From contig JACJNY010000046.1 of the NCBI GenBank assembly GCA_014695295.1, forward strand, positions 42,519-106,518: DNA of 64,000 bases, written 5' to 3'. The translations under genes were made by a program, and so were the position numbers. A model generated the notes under the pieces. That model was given only the letters and a program-made list of their open reading frames with translations, searched no databases and was not told the origin of the DNA. The DNA comes from Microcoleus sp. FACHB-61. GTDB taxonomy: Bacteria; Cyanobacteriota; Cyanobacteriia; Cyanobacteriales; Microcoleaceae. Below, in pieces: positions 28,693 to 36,690 of the stretch; the first letter of the stretch is position 1; each line of letters opens with the position of its first letter.

Positions 28693-29172
28693 TCACCAGC
28701 GATAGCGGTAATTTTTAAAAGGAGCTCCCTCGATAGTGAGCAAGTCGATGGGATAAATTGGAGCGCCGCTTGCCATATATTGAAACATTTCCCGAACTTC
28801 CTCTCCCCGTAGAGACAACTGGTCTAATTCCTTGAGAGAATACCAGCCAGCGCACAAAGTATGCTCATCCGGTTTGCTCTTGGGCGGCGTCTTATCTTCT
28901 GGACGAGCCACAAAAATGACTCGGAGGCGCACATTGCCCCTAGGCATCACTGTGTGCTCTACCCTGAGAATTCCCTCAACGATGACGGGAATGCCCGCTT
29001 CCTCGATGGTATTCCGCATAGCAGCTTCGAGCAAAGTCTCCCCTTTTTCCACTCGCCCTGCTGGGAGATACCACTGCTGCTCGTACTTGCGCTCTTGTAC
29101 CAGTAGAAAACGGTCTTCTAAGTGAACGACAACTAGGGTAAAATACCATGTTTGAATCGGCTCGCGAGCCAT
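28693..29172 (-). CDS. Nudix hydrolase
   Basis: 159 aa. The Nudix box is GRVEKGETLLEAAMRNTIEEAGI. It keeps the two C-terminal glutamates (EE) but has Asn where the consensus GX5EX7REUXEEXGU has the first Glu after Arg. The family cleaves nucleoside diphosphates linked to other groups; substrate unknown. N-terminal VVVHLEDRFLLVQER and YLPAGRVEKGE are typical. Confidence 0.88.
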   Translation of the reverse strand: MAREPIQTWYFTLVVVHLEDRFLLVQERKYEQQWYLPAGRVEKGETLLEAAMRNTIEEAGIPVIVEGILRVEHTVMPRGNVRLRVIFVARPEDKTPPKSKPDEHTLCAGWYSLKELDQLSLRGEEVREMFQYMASGAPIYPIDLLTIEGAPFKNYRYRW

Positions 29173-29324
29173 AGAAGTAGATATTCCCTAAGCAAAAGGT
29201 TTAACGAGCGGTAGATGTTAGCAATCCAAAGGATGCTTTGGCAAGCGTCTTTGAACTTGAAAAACAGATCGTAGCACTCCGGCCGCAAAATCTAAAATCT
29301 AAAATCTAAAATCTAAAATTGACA

Positions 29325-30026
29325 ATGCCATTACCAACCGTGATTTTACCCGGATATTTTGCTGCTGCTTCCGACTATCGCGAATTAGAAAAATCTCTGG
29401 TCGATCGAGGTTTCCCAACAGTAACAGTGCCTCTGGGCAAAAGAGATTGGTTGCCGACTTTTGGTGGGCGGTCGATGGTGCCAATTTTGCGACAGCTCGA
29501 TCGCACGGTCAAACAAATGTTACAGCAATACGCCGTTCCCCAGATCAATCTCGTCGGTCATTCCGCCGGCGGCTGGATTTCTCGCATCTATTTGGGCGAA
29601 AAGCCTTACACGATTCACGGCGACGTGCTTGAGGACGCAGGTTTGTGGGAAGCTCACCCTTATGTGAATACTTTAATCACTTTAGGCACGCCACACGTCT
29701 CTCAAGAGCGCTGGACGCGCAAAAATCTAGATTTTGTCAAAATTCACTATCCGGGGGCTTTTCACCCGCAGGTGCGCTACGTGTGTGCTGCTGGGAAGGC
29801 TGTTTTTGGCAAGCGCGGTTTAGGGAATTGGCTGGCTTATAAAAGTTACGAGTTGACTGTGGGGAAGGGCGAAACTTGGGGAGATGGAATTACGCCGGTG
29901 GAAGCTGCTGTTTTGGACGGGGCCGAAAATCTGGTGTTGGAGGGGGTTTGGCATTCGCCTCGTTCTCCGGGGAAGTGGTACGGTTCGCCGGAGGTTTTGC
30001 CAGCTTGGATTGAGTATTTGCGTTAG
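29325..30026 (+). CDS. Alpha/beta hydrolase, lipase-like
   Basis: 233 aa from the ATG at 29325; a TTG two codons upstream is also in frame. The nucleophile elbow is GHSAGG (Ser near residue 80). VILPGYF near the N-terminus is the oxyanion strand, and a late His occurs in EGVWHSPRSPGKWYG. Resembles triacylglycerol lipase-like or esterase proteins common in cyanobacteria and plants. Soluble by appearance. Upstream lies a TCTAAAA heptamer array (29288-29318). Confidence 0.85.
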   Translation: MPLPTVILPGYFAAASDYRELEKSLVDRGFPTVTVPLGKRDWLPTFGGRSMVPILRQLDRTVKQMLQQYAVPQINLVGHSAGGWISRIYLGEKPYTIHGDVLEDAGLWEAHPYVNTLITLGTPHVSQERWTRKNLDFVKIHYPGAFHPQVRYVCAAGKAVFGKRGLGNWLAYKSYELTVGKGETWGDGITPVEAAVLDGAENLVLEGVWHSPRSPGKWYGSPEVLPAWIEYLR

Positions 30027-30551
30027 AAACGAACCGCTTTGAGGTGCGTTAGCGAAGCGGTTCGTAAGCACTTTTGTCGCCAAGGAAGAAGGAGAAGAAA
30101 ATACAAGGGGCGGCTTTTGTTAAAACCTAGATCGGAATGGAGTTTACTCCTACGAAACTGGCCCTTGCGATGTGATGTTTGCTTAAATTTTTCCTCACCA
30201 ACTGAATAGATTGAAAAAATATTTTATGTGGCATTATCGGTAAGATTCAGAAGTCACGGCGAACCACACAATCAAATTATACGTTGGCTGGGGTGGAATT
30301 GGGCGAGAATGCTACTGTGTGCTTGGGCGCAGATAAGGAACCTCAGCCCCATGGTTTGTGGAGAATTGATGCCGGAGGTCGAGCGCAAATTAGGGATGAT
30401 GATTATGTGCGATCGCATTCTGTACAATCATCGCAGTGTTTGGTATTTGGTGTGAGGGGCGATCTATCTTTTGTTTAACTCAAGCATCGCTTTCCGTCTA
30501 ATCCTCGCATTATCATAGTAGAAATAGAATAAGATTGTGAAAGGTGAACAA
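30027..30551. other. Gap holding a decayed Uma2 gene
   Basis: No intact gene. The left part (30027-30227) has a GAACCGCTT direct/inverted pair (about 30032 and 30055). The right part holds the Uma2 remnant (30228-30478). Confidence 0.5.
30228..30478 (+). pseudogene. Uma2-family nuclease remnant, frameshifted
   Basis: In one frame SHGEPHNQIIRWLG (about 30250-30295) and in the next frame VELGENATVCLGADKEPQP followed by LWRIDAGGRAQIRDDDYV (about 30290-30405). Joined, these resemble the central part of Uma2 (DUF820) restriction-like nucleases, where NEPQPDxxLRI and GGxxRxxxDGYVEGAPEL are conserved. The frame change, the missing N-terminus and the missing C-terminal catalytic part indicate a pseudogene. 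Uma2 genes are highly multicopy in filamentous cyanobacteria. Confidence 0.6.
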
Positions 30552-30767
30552 ATGGCACAAATTACCACGACTGAATTACCTCAAACCCTCCAGACTCTAC
30601 TTATAGAGGTCGAACGTACCAAAACCCCCCTCACCATCATCCATGAAGGGAAACCATTAGTGATTATCTATCCTGCCACTACCCAAACCCCACGCCCCGT
30701 GTTTGGCAAAATGAAAGGCAGCGGTGAAATATTAGGAGATTTAATTGCTCCTGTCGCCGAACTATAG
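30552..30767 (+). CDS. Phd/YefM-type antitoxin, orphan
   Basis: 71 aa from the ATG at 30552; a GTG five codons upstream is less likely. MAQITTTELPQTLQTLLIEVERTKTPLTIIHEGKP is a short strand-helix DNA-binding unit of the Phd/YefM kind; the C-terminal RPVFGKMKGSGEILGDLIAP is the toxin-binding motif seen before VapC toxins. The toxin gene that should follow starts 12 nt downstream but stops after nine codons (30779-30808). Confidence 0.8.
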   Translation: MAQITTTELPQTLQTLLIEVERTKTPLTIIHEGKPLVIIYPATTQTPRPVFGKMKGSGEILGDLIAPVAEL

Positions 30768-30778
30768 GAAGTTTTAGA

Positions 30779-30808
30779 ATGAAACTTTTACTCGATACCC
30801 GCATTTAG
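30779..30808 (+). pseudogene. VapC-like (PIN) toxin stump
   Basis: The frame MKLLLDTRI then TAG. Type II VapC toxins begin MKLLLDTHIFLW; here the first conserved PIN aspartate is present, His is Arg, and a stop follows. No downstream PIN sequence is visible because a minus-strand gene begins at 30821. The toxin half of the pair is lost. Confidence 0.6.
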
Positions 30809-30820
30809 CCAGCGATCGCA

Positions 30821-31081
30821 CTAGACCGTTGCTTGAACAAGCATATCCTCTACCTGCCTAATTTGCTTCCAATCAATTACTGCAACCCAAAGACTTTCCT
30901 CTTCTGAATATTGCACTACGCCATCGACTTCTAACTCTTCGTCATACAATGCTAAAAATTTGCCATCTTCCAACTTAATATTTTGGCGACTCAAATCTTC
31001 AATCGTACCAACGCAATTTAGGCGAAGGCGACCTTGTTCATCCGCATTATGAAAGTCTGCAAAGATTCTGGGAGATTTCAT
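30821..31081 (-). CDS. Small conserved hypothetical protein
   Basis: 86 aa from the ATG at 31081; a TTG at 31093 is also in frame. Compact, mostly beta-like (RIFADFHNADEQGRLRLNCVG, LALYDEELEVDGVVQYS, LWVAVIDWKQI). I do not recognise a named family. It begins 13 nt after the stop of the upstream unknown gene, so the two form a pair on the minus strand. Confidence 0.65.
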   Translation of the reverse strand: MKSPRIFADFHNADEQGRLRLNCVGTIEDLSRQNIKLEDGKFLALYDEELEVDGVVQYSEEESLWVAVIDWKQIRQVEDMLVQATV

Positions 31082-31094
31082 ATTTTTGCTCAAC

Positions 31095-31424
31095 TCAGGA
31101 TGATTGTTGTGATGGATTAGGAATCGTTGGTGTCAGCAGCAGACTTGCTTTTTCTGGTGTTAAGCCAGTTAATGTTGCATGATTTGGGCTTCGGCCAGAA
31201 GTACGGATGACATCTCCATCGGACGATCGAACCTCACCCACTGTCGTCACACCAACTTGTCCATGAGGGATTGTCACTGCTAACTCTGCTACAGATAATC
31301 CTACTGCACATTCTACAGAAATTCCCGTGATGCCGCTGGGGTGAGTTGCCGTGCTGCGTTTAATATCTTCTGGGCGATTACGACCGCCACGAACGACTAA
31401 GGCCTCGTTTGGAATTCTTTCCAC
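31095..31424 (-). CDS. Hypothetical protein, first gene of a small pair
   Basis: 109 aa, GTG start. Sequence includes ALVVRGGRNRPEDIKRSTAT, GISVECAVGLSVAEL and TSGRSPNHATLTGL. The R-G-G-R-N-R-P-E-D start resembles the N-terminal strand of some small ADP-ribosyltransferase-like toxins (Tse2-like), but this is a weak resemblance. With the small gene immediately downstream and decayed defence/TA genes nearby, a toxin-antitoxin-like pair is possible; not proven. Confidence 0.55.
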   Translation of the reverse strand: MERIPNEALVVRGGRNRPEDIKRSTATHPSGITGISVECAVGLSVAELAVTIPHGQVGVTTVGEVRSSDGDVIRTSGRSPNHATLTGLTPEKASLLLTPTIPNPSQQSS

Positions 31425-31660
31425 AAATGTAGGCTGTTTGATTCAAGTACGCGCTATACTTTAGCAGAAATCTTTGCCCATAGTGCGATCGATCTTTATG
31501 ATTGGTGACGCGATCGCTCTCCGTGCAATCAGCGCACTTTGAAATGGTGGAAATGGATAAGATTGTGAGTGAAAAAAGAGGTTGGGTGACACCAGCGTCA
31601 ACCCAACCTACAAAAAAAGGCGCTCGCACTAATGGAGAGCAGCAATCACACTTATTCCTT

Positions 31661-32005
31661 TTATACTAGGCGGACATATTCACGTAGTTGGGAACGTAGA
31701 CCTTGAGTAATCATTGGAAAATTATTGATTTCTTGAATGATAGAATTCTCAGATCGGCCACTCTTCTTAAGCTCCTGAACTACAGCCTTTGCTAAAGTCT
31801 CAACCCCAACCTTTGCAATCATGCTTGAAACGCCTGCAATCAAGGTGAGAGCAAGTGCGCCACCAATCATGCCAAAAGGACCACCTAAAAAAGCTAACGA
31901 AGTTGTAATTGCTACGGCTCCTGCATAAGAAGAGGTTGCAACAAGCCCAACTAAGACTAAACCAGCAACTCCTAGACCAGCTAACTTATTGACTATCTCA
32001 TCCAT
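31661..32005 (-). CDS. Small hydrophobic glycine-zipper protein
   Basis: 114 aa. Residues 8-65 form two to three hydrophobic segments (GLGVAGLVLVGLVATSSYAG, FLGGPFGMIGGALALTLIAG); residues 75-114 are soluble (VVQELKKSGRSENSIIQEI). Probably a membrane protein. No family recognised. It is 68 nt downstream of the next gene on the same strand, which has similar composition. Confidence 0.6.
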   Translation of the reverse strand: MDEIVNKLAGLGVAGLVLVGLVATSSYAGAVAITTSLAFLGGPFGMIGGALALTLIAGVSSMIAKVGVETLAKAVVQELKKSGRSENSIIQEINNFPMITQGLRSQLREYVRLV

Positions 32006-32072
32006 AATAATTAAGTGCTCCGCTAAACTTCAGATTAATTAGACCTTCAAAGTCAAACTGAACTAACTATCT

Positions 32073-32654
32073 TTAGCCTTTACCTCCAAACAGTTTATAT
32101 ATTCCGTATCCAACAGCAGCCGCCGCAGCAACAGGTGCAGCCGCAACTATGGCAGTACCAGCAATTGCGCCTCCCCCGACAACGCCACCGATACCAGCAA
32201 GGGTGCCCATAATTGCAGCACCAGAGGCACCGCCAGCTACCGTTACAGCACCAGCGCCAACTAGACCAGCAGCAGCCCCAATGTTTGTAGCTGTTCTTGC
32301 CGCTGCACGAGCATCATTCTCTTCCTCAGACAAGTTCGATTGCTCTTTGAACAAAGTTTCATTCATTATTTTTGCCCCAAGATAAGCTGGGCCTGCTGCT
32401 AATACCGCAGGAGCCGCCGCCATACCACCACCAACCACACCACCTGCTGCAGCTAGACCAGAAGTAATTCCTGCTCCTGAAGTTGCTGCAACACTCAACC
32501 CTGTAGCAGCACTAGCAGCCGCGCCTAGCGCAGCACCAGTTTCTACAACCGCTTTGGCTGTTTTGACTGTATTTCCATCAATGCCCATAGTTTTTTCAAC
32601 AACATTTTCTACAACTTCGTCACCGGCTTGACTGGCAAAATCTTCCCAATTCAT
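32073..32654 (-). CDS. Glycine/alanine-rich membrane-associated protein
   Basis: 193 aa; ATG at 32654 with AAGGATG about 12 nt upstream. A polar N-terminus (MNWEDFASQAGDEVVENVVE) leads into alternating Ala/Gly-rich hydrophobic segments (GGVVGGGMAAAPAVLAAGPA, GLVGAGAVTVAGGASGAAIM, AAAAAVGYGIYKLFGG). These look like membrane-inserting helical hairpins. Function unknown. Divergent from the STAND ATPase gene with a 205-bp shared gap. Confidence 0.6.
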   Translation of the reverse strand: MNWEDFASQAGDEVVENVVEKTMGIDGNTVKTAKAVVETGAALGAAASAATGLSVAATSGAGITSGLAAAGGVVGGGMAAAPAVLAAGPAYLGAKIMNETLFKEQSNLSEEENDARAAARTATNIGAAAGLVGAGAVTVAGGASGAAIMGTLAGIGGVVGGGAIAGTAIVAAAPVAAAAAVGYGIYKLFGGKG

Positions 32655-32859
32655 AAATCAATTCATCCTTTTAATACTTGTCCAATTATCCTTAATAGAT
32701 TAAAGGTTTGTCTAGCCAAATAATGTTCTATTATGCCGCCAATTCTCTCTCGCTTTCACTCTAACTTTAATCTAATTTTGTACAAAAATGTACAAAAATA
32801 TACGAAAATGTTGGCAGTTGTGAGCTACAATACACAAAACTCTCGCATCTCCCTGCCAG

Positions 32860-34245
32860 ATGAATCTTAAAGAAATGTTAAATGTCGCCGATCGCATAGT
32901 TTTCGAGAAAACAGGTCAGCACCTTGACGATTTACAAGCAGCGGTACTGCGGGGAACTCTACAACGCGAGAAATACAAAGAAATAGCGAAAGATTTTGAC
33001 TGTTCTGAAAGTCGCATCAGGGAAATCGGATCGGAATTATGGCAGATACTTTCAGAAGAGTTGGGAGAAGATGTTAATAAAACAAATTTTAGATCTGCAA
33101 TGGAGAGGTTGGAAGTTTCAATATATTCAAACGTTGCACAAGAAGAATCGATGCAAATTAACAGCGTTAACATCTGTGGAGAAGCTAGATACCCGCCAAA
33201 TCTACCAAACTCAAACCCACAAAATCAGGAAATATCTAACTCAAAACAAATTAAAACTCTACATCAAGATTTAAGCGAAATGCCAGAGTTGGGTGATTTC
33301 TTCGATCGCACGCCCGAACTCAACACCATCACCACCTGGATTCTACAACAACGCTGTCGCCTCATCACCCTCACCGGCATCAGCGGTATCGGCAAAACCA
33401 CCCTAGCAGTGCAACTCGTACAACAAATCAAACACGAGTTTGAGTACGCAGTTTGGTACACACTAGACGAATTCCCCACCCTAGAAAAATTTCAATCAAA
33501 CCTAATACAGCTTTTTTCCCATTCCGAAAAAGAAGATTCATCCCCAACCAACCAAAAACGCTTACCGCTGATTAAGTATTTACAAAACCATCGCTGTTTA
33601 ATCGTCTTAGATGACGTTCACAACCTTTTCTGTAGCAGCCAATTGGCAGGAAAATATAAACCAGAATCCGAAGAATATCGCTCTTTATTCAAACAAATAG
33701 AAAAATTATCCCATCAAAGCTGCTTGATGTTAATCGGTTGGGAACAACCGAGAGAAGTGACTCAAGTTAAAAACCAAAATACTTCTATTCGCACCTTACA
33801 ACTCCAAGGTTTAGGCATCGCCGCCGGACGGGAAATACTCAGAGATTATGGGTTAGAAGAAAGCGACAACAGTGAAGCACTCATTCATCGCTACCAAGGC
33901 AACCCCCTATGGTTAAAAAGCGTGGCGAATCTGATTCAAGACTTGGGAGGAGGCGTGAATCAGTTATTACCAAAGGATACTGTATTGTTGCCGGAAGATT
34001 TGAAAGATGTTTTACACCAACAGTTCGATCGCCTATCGGAACTAGAAAAACAAGTAATCTCCTTGTTGGCGAAAGAAAGCCAGCCGATCGATCGGGCAAA
34101 ATTACTAGAAAATGACATAATTCCGGCTTCAGATTTGCTAAATGTCTTGCAATCTCTATCGCGGCGCTGCTTGATTGAACAACAAGCAAATTTCTACACG
34201 ATTTCACCTGTACTGAGGCAATATGCGATCGCCTATGCAATGTAA
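32860..34245 (+). CDS. STAND (NB-ARC/AP-ATPase type) NTPase with N-terminal HTH-like domain
   Basis: 461 aa. N-terminus (~1-85: MNLKEMLNVADRIVFEKTG, LTGTLQ-like LRGTLQREKYKEIA, CSESRIREIGSELWQIL) resembles the vWA-MoxR-associated (vMAP) HTH domain common in cyanobacteria. A P-loop NB-ARC domain follows: Walker A GISGIGKTT (~173-181), Walker B CLIVLDDVH (~245-253), then GNPLWLKSVANLI and a winged-helix-like region (~405-461). STAND ATPases switch conformation on sensing a ligand. Most relatives carry C-terminal WD40, TPR or other sensor repeats; this one stops after the winged helix, so it is either a short natural form or truncated. The IS1 element begins 75 bp downstream but does not interrupt the frame. 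Confidence 0.85.
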   Translation: MNLKEMLNVADRIVFEKTGQHLDDLQAAVLRGTLQREKYKEIAKDFDCSESRIREIGSELWQILSEELGEDVNKTNFRSAMERLEVSIYSNVAQEESMQINSVNICGEARYPPNLPNSNPQNQEISNSKQIKTLHQDLSEMPELGDFFDRTPELNTITTWILQQRCRLITLTGISGIGKTTLAVQLVQQIKHEFEYAVWYTLDEFPTLEKFQSNLIQLFSHSEKEDSSPTNQKRLPLIKYLQNHRCLIVLDDVHNLFCSSQLAGKYKPESEEYRSLFKQIEKLSHQSCLMLIGWEQPREVTQVKNQNTSIRTLQLQGLGIAAGREILRDYGLEESDNSEALIHRYQGNPLWLKSVANLIQDLGGGVNQLLPKDTVLLPEDLKDVLHQQFDRLSELEKQVISLLAKESQPIDRAKLLENDIIPASDLLNVLQSLSRRCLIEQQANFYTISPVLRQYAIAYAM

Positions 34246-34311
34246 TTGATATCTCTTAGTCTGCGGAGGCAGACTTAGTTTGTATGGTAGCGATTTCAAT
34301 CGCCCAGTAAC

Positions 34312-34319
34312 TAAATACA
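34312..34319. repeat. Target-site duplication, left copy
   Basis: TAAATACA, identical to 35176-35183 on the other side of the IS1-family element. Confidence 0.9.
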
Positions 34320-34393
34320 GGCATTGCTGAATTAGGGTATGATAAATAAGGCGTGCGATCGCCAACAATAACACTTCAAAAAACGCAGAACTT

Positions 34394-34729
34394 ATGCAAT
34401 GTCCTGAATGTCAGTCAACTCAGGTTAATAAAAATGGTCATAAAAAAGGTAAACAGAATTATATTTGTGTCGATTGTGGCAGACAATTTATAGATAGTTA
34501 TCAACCTCATAAAGGTTACTCTTGCGAGGTGAAACGTGAATGCCTCAAAATGTATGTCAATGGACTGGGTTTTCGAGCAATAGAGAGGATTAAAGGGGTG
34601 CATCACACCACCATCATAAATTGGGTCAAGCAAGTAGGAGAATTGCTGCCTGATGCTTATGAGCCAGAGACAATTCCCGAAGTTGGAGAACTTGATGAAC
34701 TCGAAACATTTATTGGTCAAAAAAAATAA
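34394..34729 (+). CDS. IS1-family transposase, N-terminal part (InsA-like)
   Basis: 111 aa. Zinc-finger CPECQS...CVDCGRQF near the start, then a helix-turn-helix (CLKMYVNGLGFRAIERIKGV, HTTIINWVKQVGE) typical of IS1 transposases. The first DDE aspartate lies in ELDELETFIG. The frame ends TAA after GQKK at an eight-A run (34719-34726). Restoring one extra A would join it to the downstream frame as GQKKNKIWLWTA, the continuous form seen in other IS1 members, so this copy is either frameshifted or relies on slippage. Confidence 0.88.
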   Translation: MQCPECQSTQVNKNGHKKGKQNYICVDCGRQFIDSYQPHKGYSCEVKRECLKMYVNGLGFRAIERIKGVHHTTIINWVKQVGELLPDAYEPETIPEVGELDELETFIGQKK

Positions 34730-35126
34730 AATTTGGCTCTGGACAGCGGTTAATCACTTTCAGCCAGGGATTTTAGGATGGGTGCTGGGCGACCATAGTG
34801 CAGCAACTTTTCGACCATTGTGGGAATTAGTCGGTAACTGGAAATGTTATTTTTATGTAACAGATGGATGGCCAGTTTATCCCATGTTTATTCCAGATGG
34901 AGACCAAATTGTCTGTAAAACTTACATGACCAGAGTCGAGGGCGAAAATACGCGGCTACGACATTATTTGGCACGACTTCATCGCAAGACACTTTGCTAT
35001 TCTAAGTCGAGAGAGATGCTCAAAAATTCAATTCGCTTACTAATTCATTATCTTAAGTTTTGGGAGGTTCCGGTTCCCGATCCAGGGCATCATTTCAATC
35101 CCGTTCGAGCGAGGCAAATCGAGTAG
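34653..35126 (+). CDS. IS1-family transposase, catalytic part (InsB-like)
   Basis: The open frame starts at 34653, but the homologous part begins about 34715 (KKNKIWLWTAVNHFQPGILG). It carries the second DDE aspartate in YVTDGWPVYP and the catalytic glutamate in TRVEGENTRLRHYLARLHRKT, as in IS1 transposases. It lies +1 relative to the first ORF; joining needs a shift at the A8 run. Confidence 0.85.
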   Translation: MLMSQRQFPKLENLMNSKHLLVKKNKIWLWTAVNHFQPGILGWVLGDHSAATFRPLWELVGNWKCYFYVTDGWPVYPMFIPDGDQIVCKTYMTRVEGENTRLRHYLARLHRKTLCYSKSREMLKNSIRLLIHYLKFWEVPVPDPGHHFNPVRARQIE

Positions 35127-35175
35127 CTAATACATCCCTGCGATCGCACAAATCATACCTTTATTCAGCAACGCC

Positions 35176-35183
35176 TAAATACA
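35176..35183. repeat. Target-site duplication, right copy
   Basis: TAAATACA, matching 34312-34319. Confidence 0.9.
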
Positions 35184-35192
35184 TAAACTCGC

Positions 35193-35227
35193 ACAAACAA
35201 AAACCGGGCAACTTAAAAGCTACCCGG
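35193..35227 (-). terminator. Rho-independent terminator of fbaA
   Basis: On the minus strand CCGGGTAGCTT pairs with AAGTTGCCCGG (11-bp stem with two wobble pairs), followed by TTTTTGTTTG. It lies about 50 nt after the fbaA stop. Confidence 0.8.
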
Positions 35228-35278
35228 CAATCCTAACTTTAGACTTCAGATAAATCTAAAATCTAAAACCTAAAATTC

Positions 35279-36358
35279 TTAAACAGCAACAGTCTTCTTA
35301 GCAGAAGAGCTCAATTCGCCCTTAGCATACTTAGCTGCAAAATCGTCCAAAGACATTTGCTTAATTTGTGTACCTTGACCAGCGCAACCGAAAGAGTTGT
35401 AGCGATCGCTACAAACCTTCTGCATATACTTGATCGACGGCTTCAAGAAATGGCGAGGGTCAAACTCGTCGGGCTTCGCAAACAAAGCTTCGCGCACCGC
35501 AGCGGTAATCGCCAAACGGTTGTCAGTATCGATGTTGATCTTGCGAACGCCGCACTTGATGCCCTTTTGGATTTCTTCCACAGGTACGCCGTAGGTTTCG
35601 CGGATTTTGCCGCCGTTGCTGTTGATGATTTCCAGCAATTCTTGGGGCACAGAAGAAGAACCGTGCATTACCAAGTGAGTATTCGGCAAGCGGCGGTGAA
35701 TTTCTTCAATGCGGCTGATTGCCAAAATTTCGCCAGTCGGCTTGCGAGTGAACTTGTAAGCGCCGTGAGAAGTGCCGATCGCGACTGCTAAAGCATCAAC
35801 GCCGGTTTGCTCGACGAAATCCACAGCTTGTTCTGGATCTGTCAGCAACTGATCGTGAGAAAGCGCACCTTCAAAGCCGTGGCCATCTTCTGCTTCGCCC
35901 ATTCCTGTTTCCAGAGAACCCAAGCAACCCAGTTCGCCTTCAACGCTAACGCCGATCGAATGAGCAACATTCACCACATCGCGAGTAACTTGAACATTGT
36001 ACTCGTAGCTGGCGGGAGTCTTAGCATCCGCTTCCAGAGAACCGTCCATCATCACGCTGGTGAAACCTTGGCGCATGGCAGAATAGCAAGTGCCGGGGGC
36101 ATTGCCGTGGTCTTGGTGCATGGAAATGGGAATGTGAGGATAGGTTTCAACTGCTGCCAAAATCAAGTGGCGCAGGAAATTTTCGCCAGCGTAGGAGCGA
36201 GCGCCGCGAGAAGCTTGCAGAATCACGGGGCTGTTGGTTTCGTCAGCAGCGCGCATGATCGCTTGGATTTGCTCCATGTTGTTGACGTTGTAAGCCGGTA
36301 GGCCGTAACCATTTTCAGCCGCGTGGTCGAGCAGCAATCGCATAGGTACAAGCGCCAT
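35279..36358 (-). CDS. fbaA: Class II fructose-bisphosphate aldolase
   Basis: 359 aa, full length. Zinc and active-site blocks: [21 protein letters not shown] (His ligands), [37 protein letters not shown] and [13 protein letters not shown]. Catalyses reversible aldol cleavage of fructose-1,6-bisphosphate in glycolysis and the Calvin cycle; in cyanobacteria the class II enzyme is the major one and also handles sedoheptulose-1,7-bisphosphate. ATG at 36358 with AGGAGGAAT nearby. A clear terminator follows. Confidence 0.97.
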   Translation of the reverse strand: MALVPMRLLLDHAAENGYGLPAYNVNNMEQIQAIMRAADETNSPVILQASRGARSYAGENFLRHLILAAVETYPHIPISMHQDHGNAPGTCYSAMRQGFTSVMMDGSLEADAKTPASYEYNVQVTRDVVNVAHSIGVSVEGELGCLGSLETGMGEAEDGHGFEGALSHDQLLTDPEQAVDFVEQTGVDALAVAIGTSHGAYKFTRKPTGEILAISRIEEIHRRLPNTHLVMHGSSSVPQELLEIINSNGGKIRETYGVPVEEIQKGIKCGVRKINIDTDNRLAITAAVREALFAKPDEFDPRHFLKPSIKYMQKVCSDRYNSFGCAGQGTQIKQMSLDDFAAKYAKGELSSSAKKTVAV

Positions 36359-36551
36359 AGATATTCCTCCTAATTATTTGTGATTTTTGGGCAGTGAATT
36401 TTGGACAAGCTCAATTCTTACGATAATATTAAGACAATTTGCCACCGATCGCGCACTATCTTTCCAGATTTACTTAAAAGTTCAAAAAACAAAATTTTGA
36501 GTTCCGAGCATTCAACTCAAAACTCAAAATTCTTAACTCACAAATTTTTTA

Positions 36552-36623
36552 TGGGTCGCCCGGGATTTGAACCCGAGACCAATCGGTTAAAAGCCGAATG
36601 CTCTACCGCTGAGCTAGCGACCC
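36552..36623 (-). tRNA. tRNA-Lys (anticodon UUU)
   Basis: 72 nt on the minus strand. Acceptor stem GGGTCGC/GCGACCC, D-arm GCTCAGCGGTAGAGC, anticodon loop CTTTTAA (anticodon TTT), T-arm with GGTTCAAATCC. The discriminator base is A and the CCA end is not encoded. Confidence 0.97.
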
Positions 36624-36690
36624 GCGAAAACATTGTTACCGCACACAATTTCTAACAGTAGCACCCCTCATTTAAAATAGCAAGTGTTTT

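Larger units (their letters stand above)
34320..35175 (+). mobile_element. IS1-family insertion sequence, 856 bp
   Basis: Both ends are visible. The left end starts GGCATTGCTGAATTAGGG; the right end, read on the other strand, starts GGCGTTGCTGAATAAAGG; about 21 of 26 terminal bases match. The flanks carry an identical 8-bp duplication TAAATACA (34312-34319 and 35176-35183), the size made by IS1 family elements. It encodes a zinc-finger/HTH ORF and a DDE transposase in a different frame. Confidence 0.93.
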
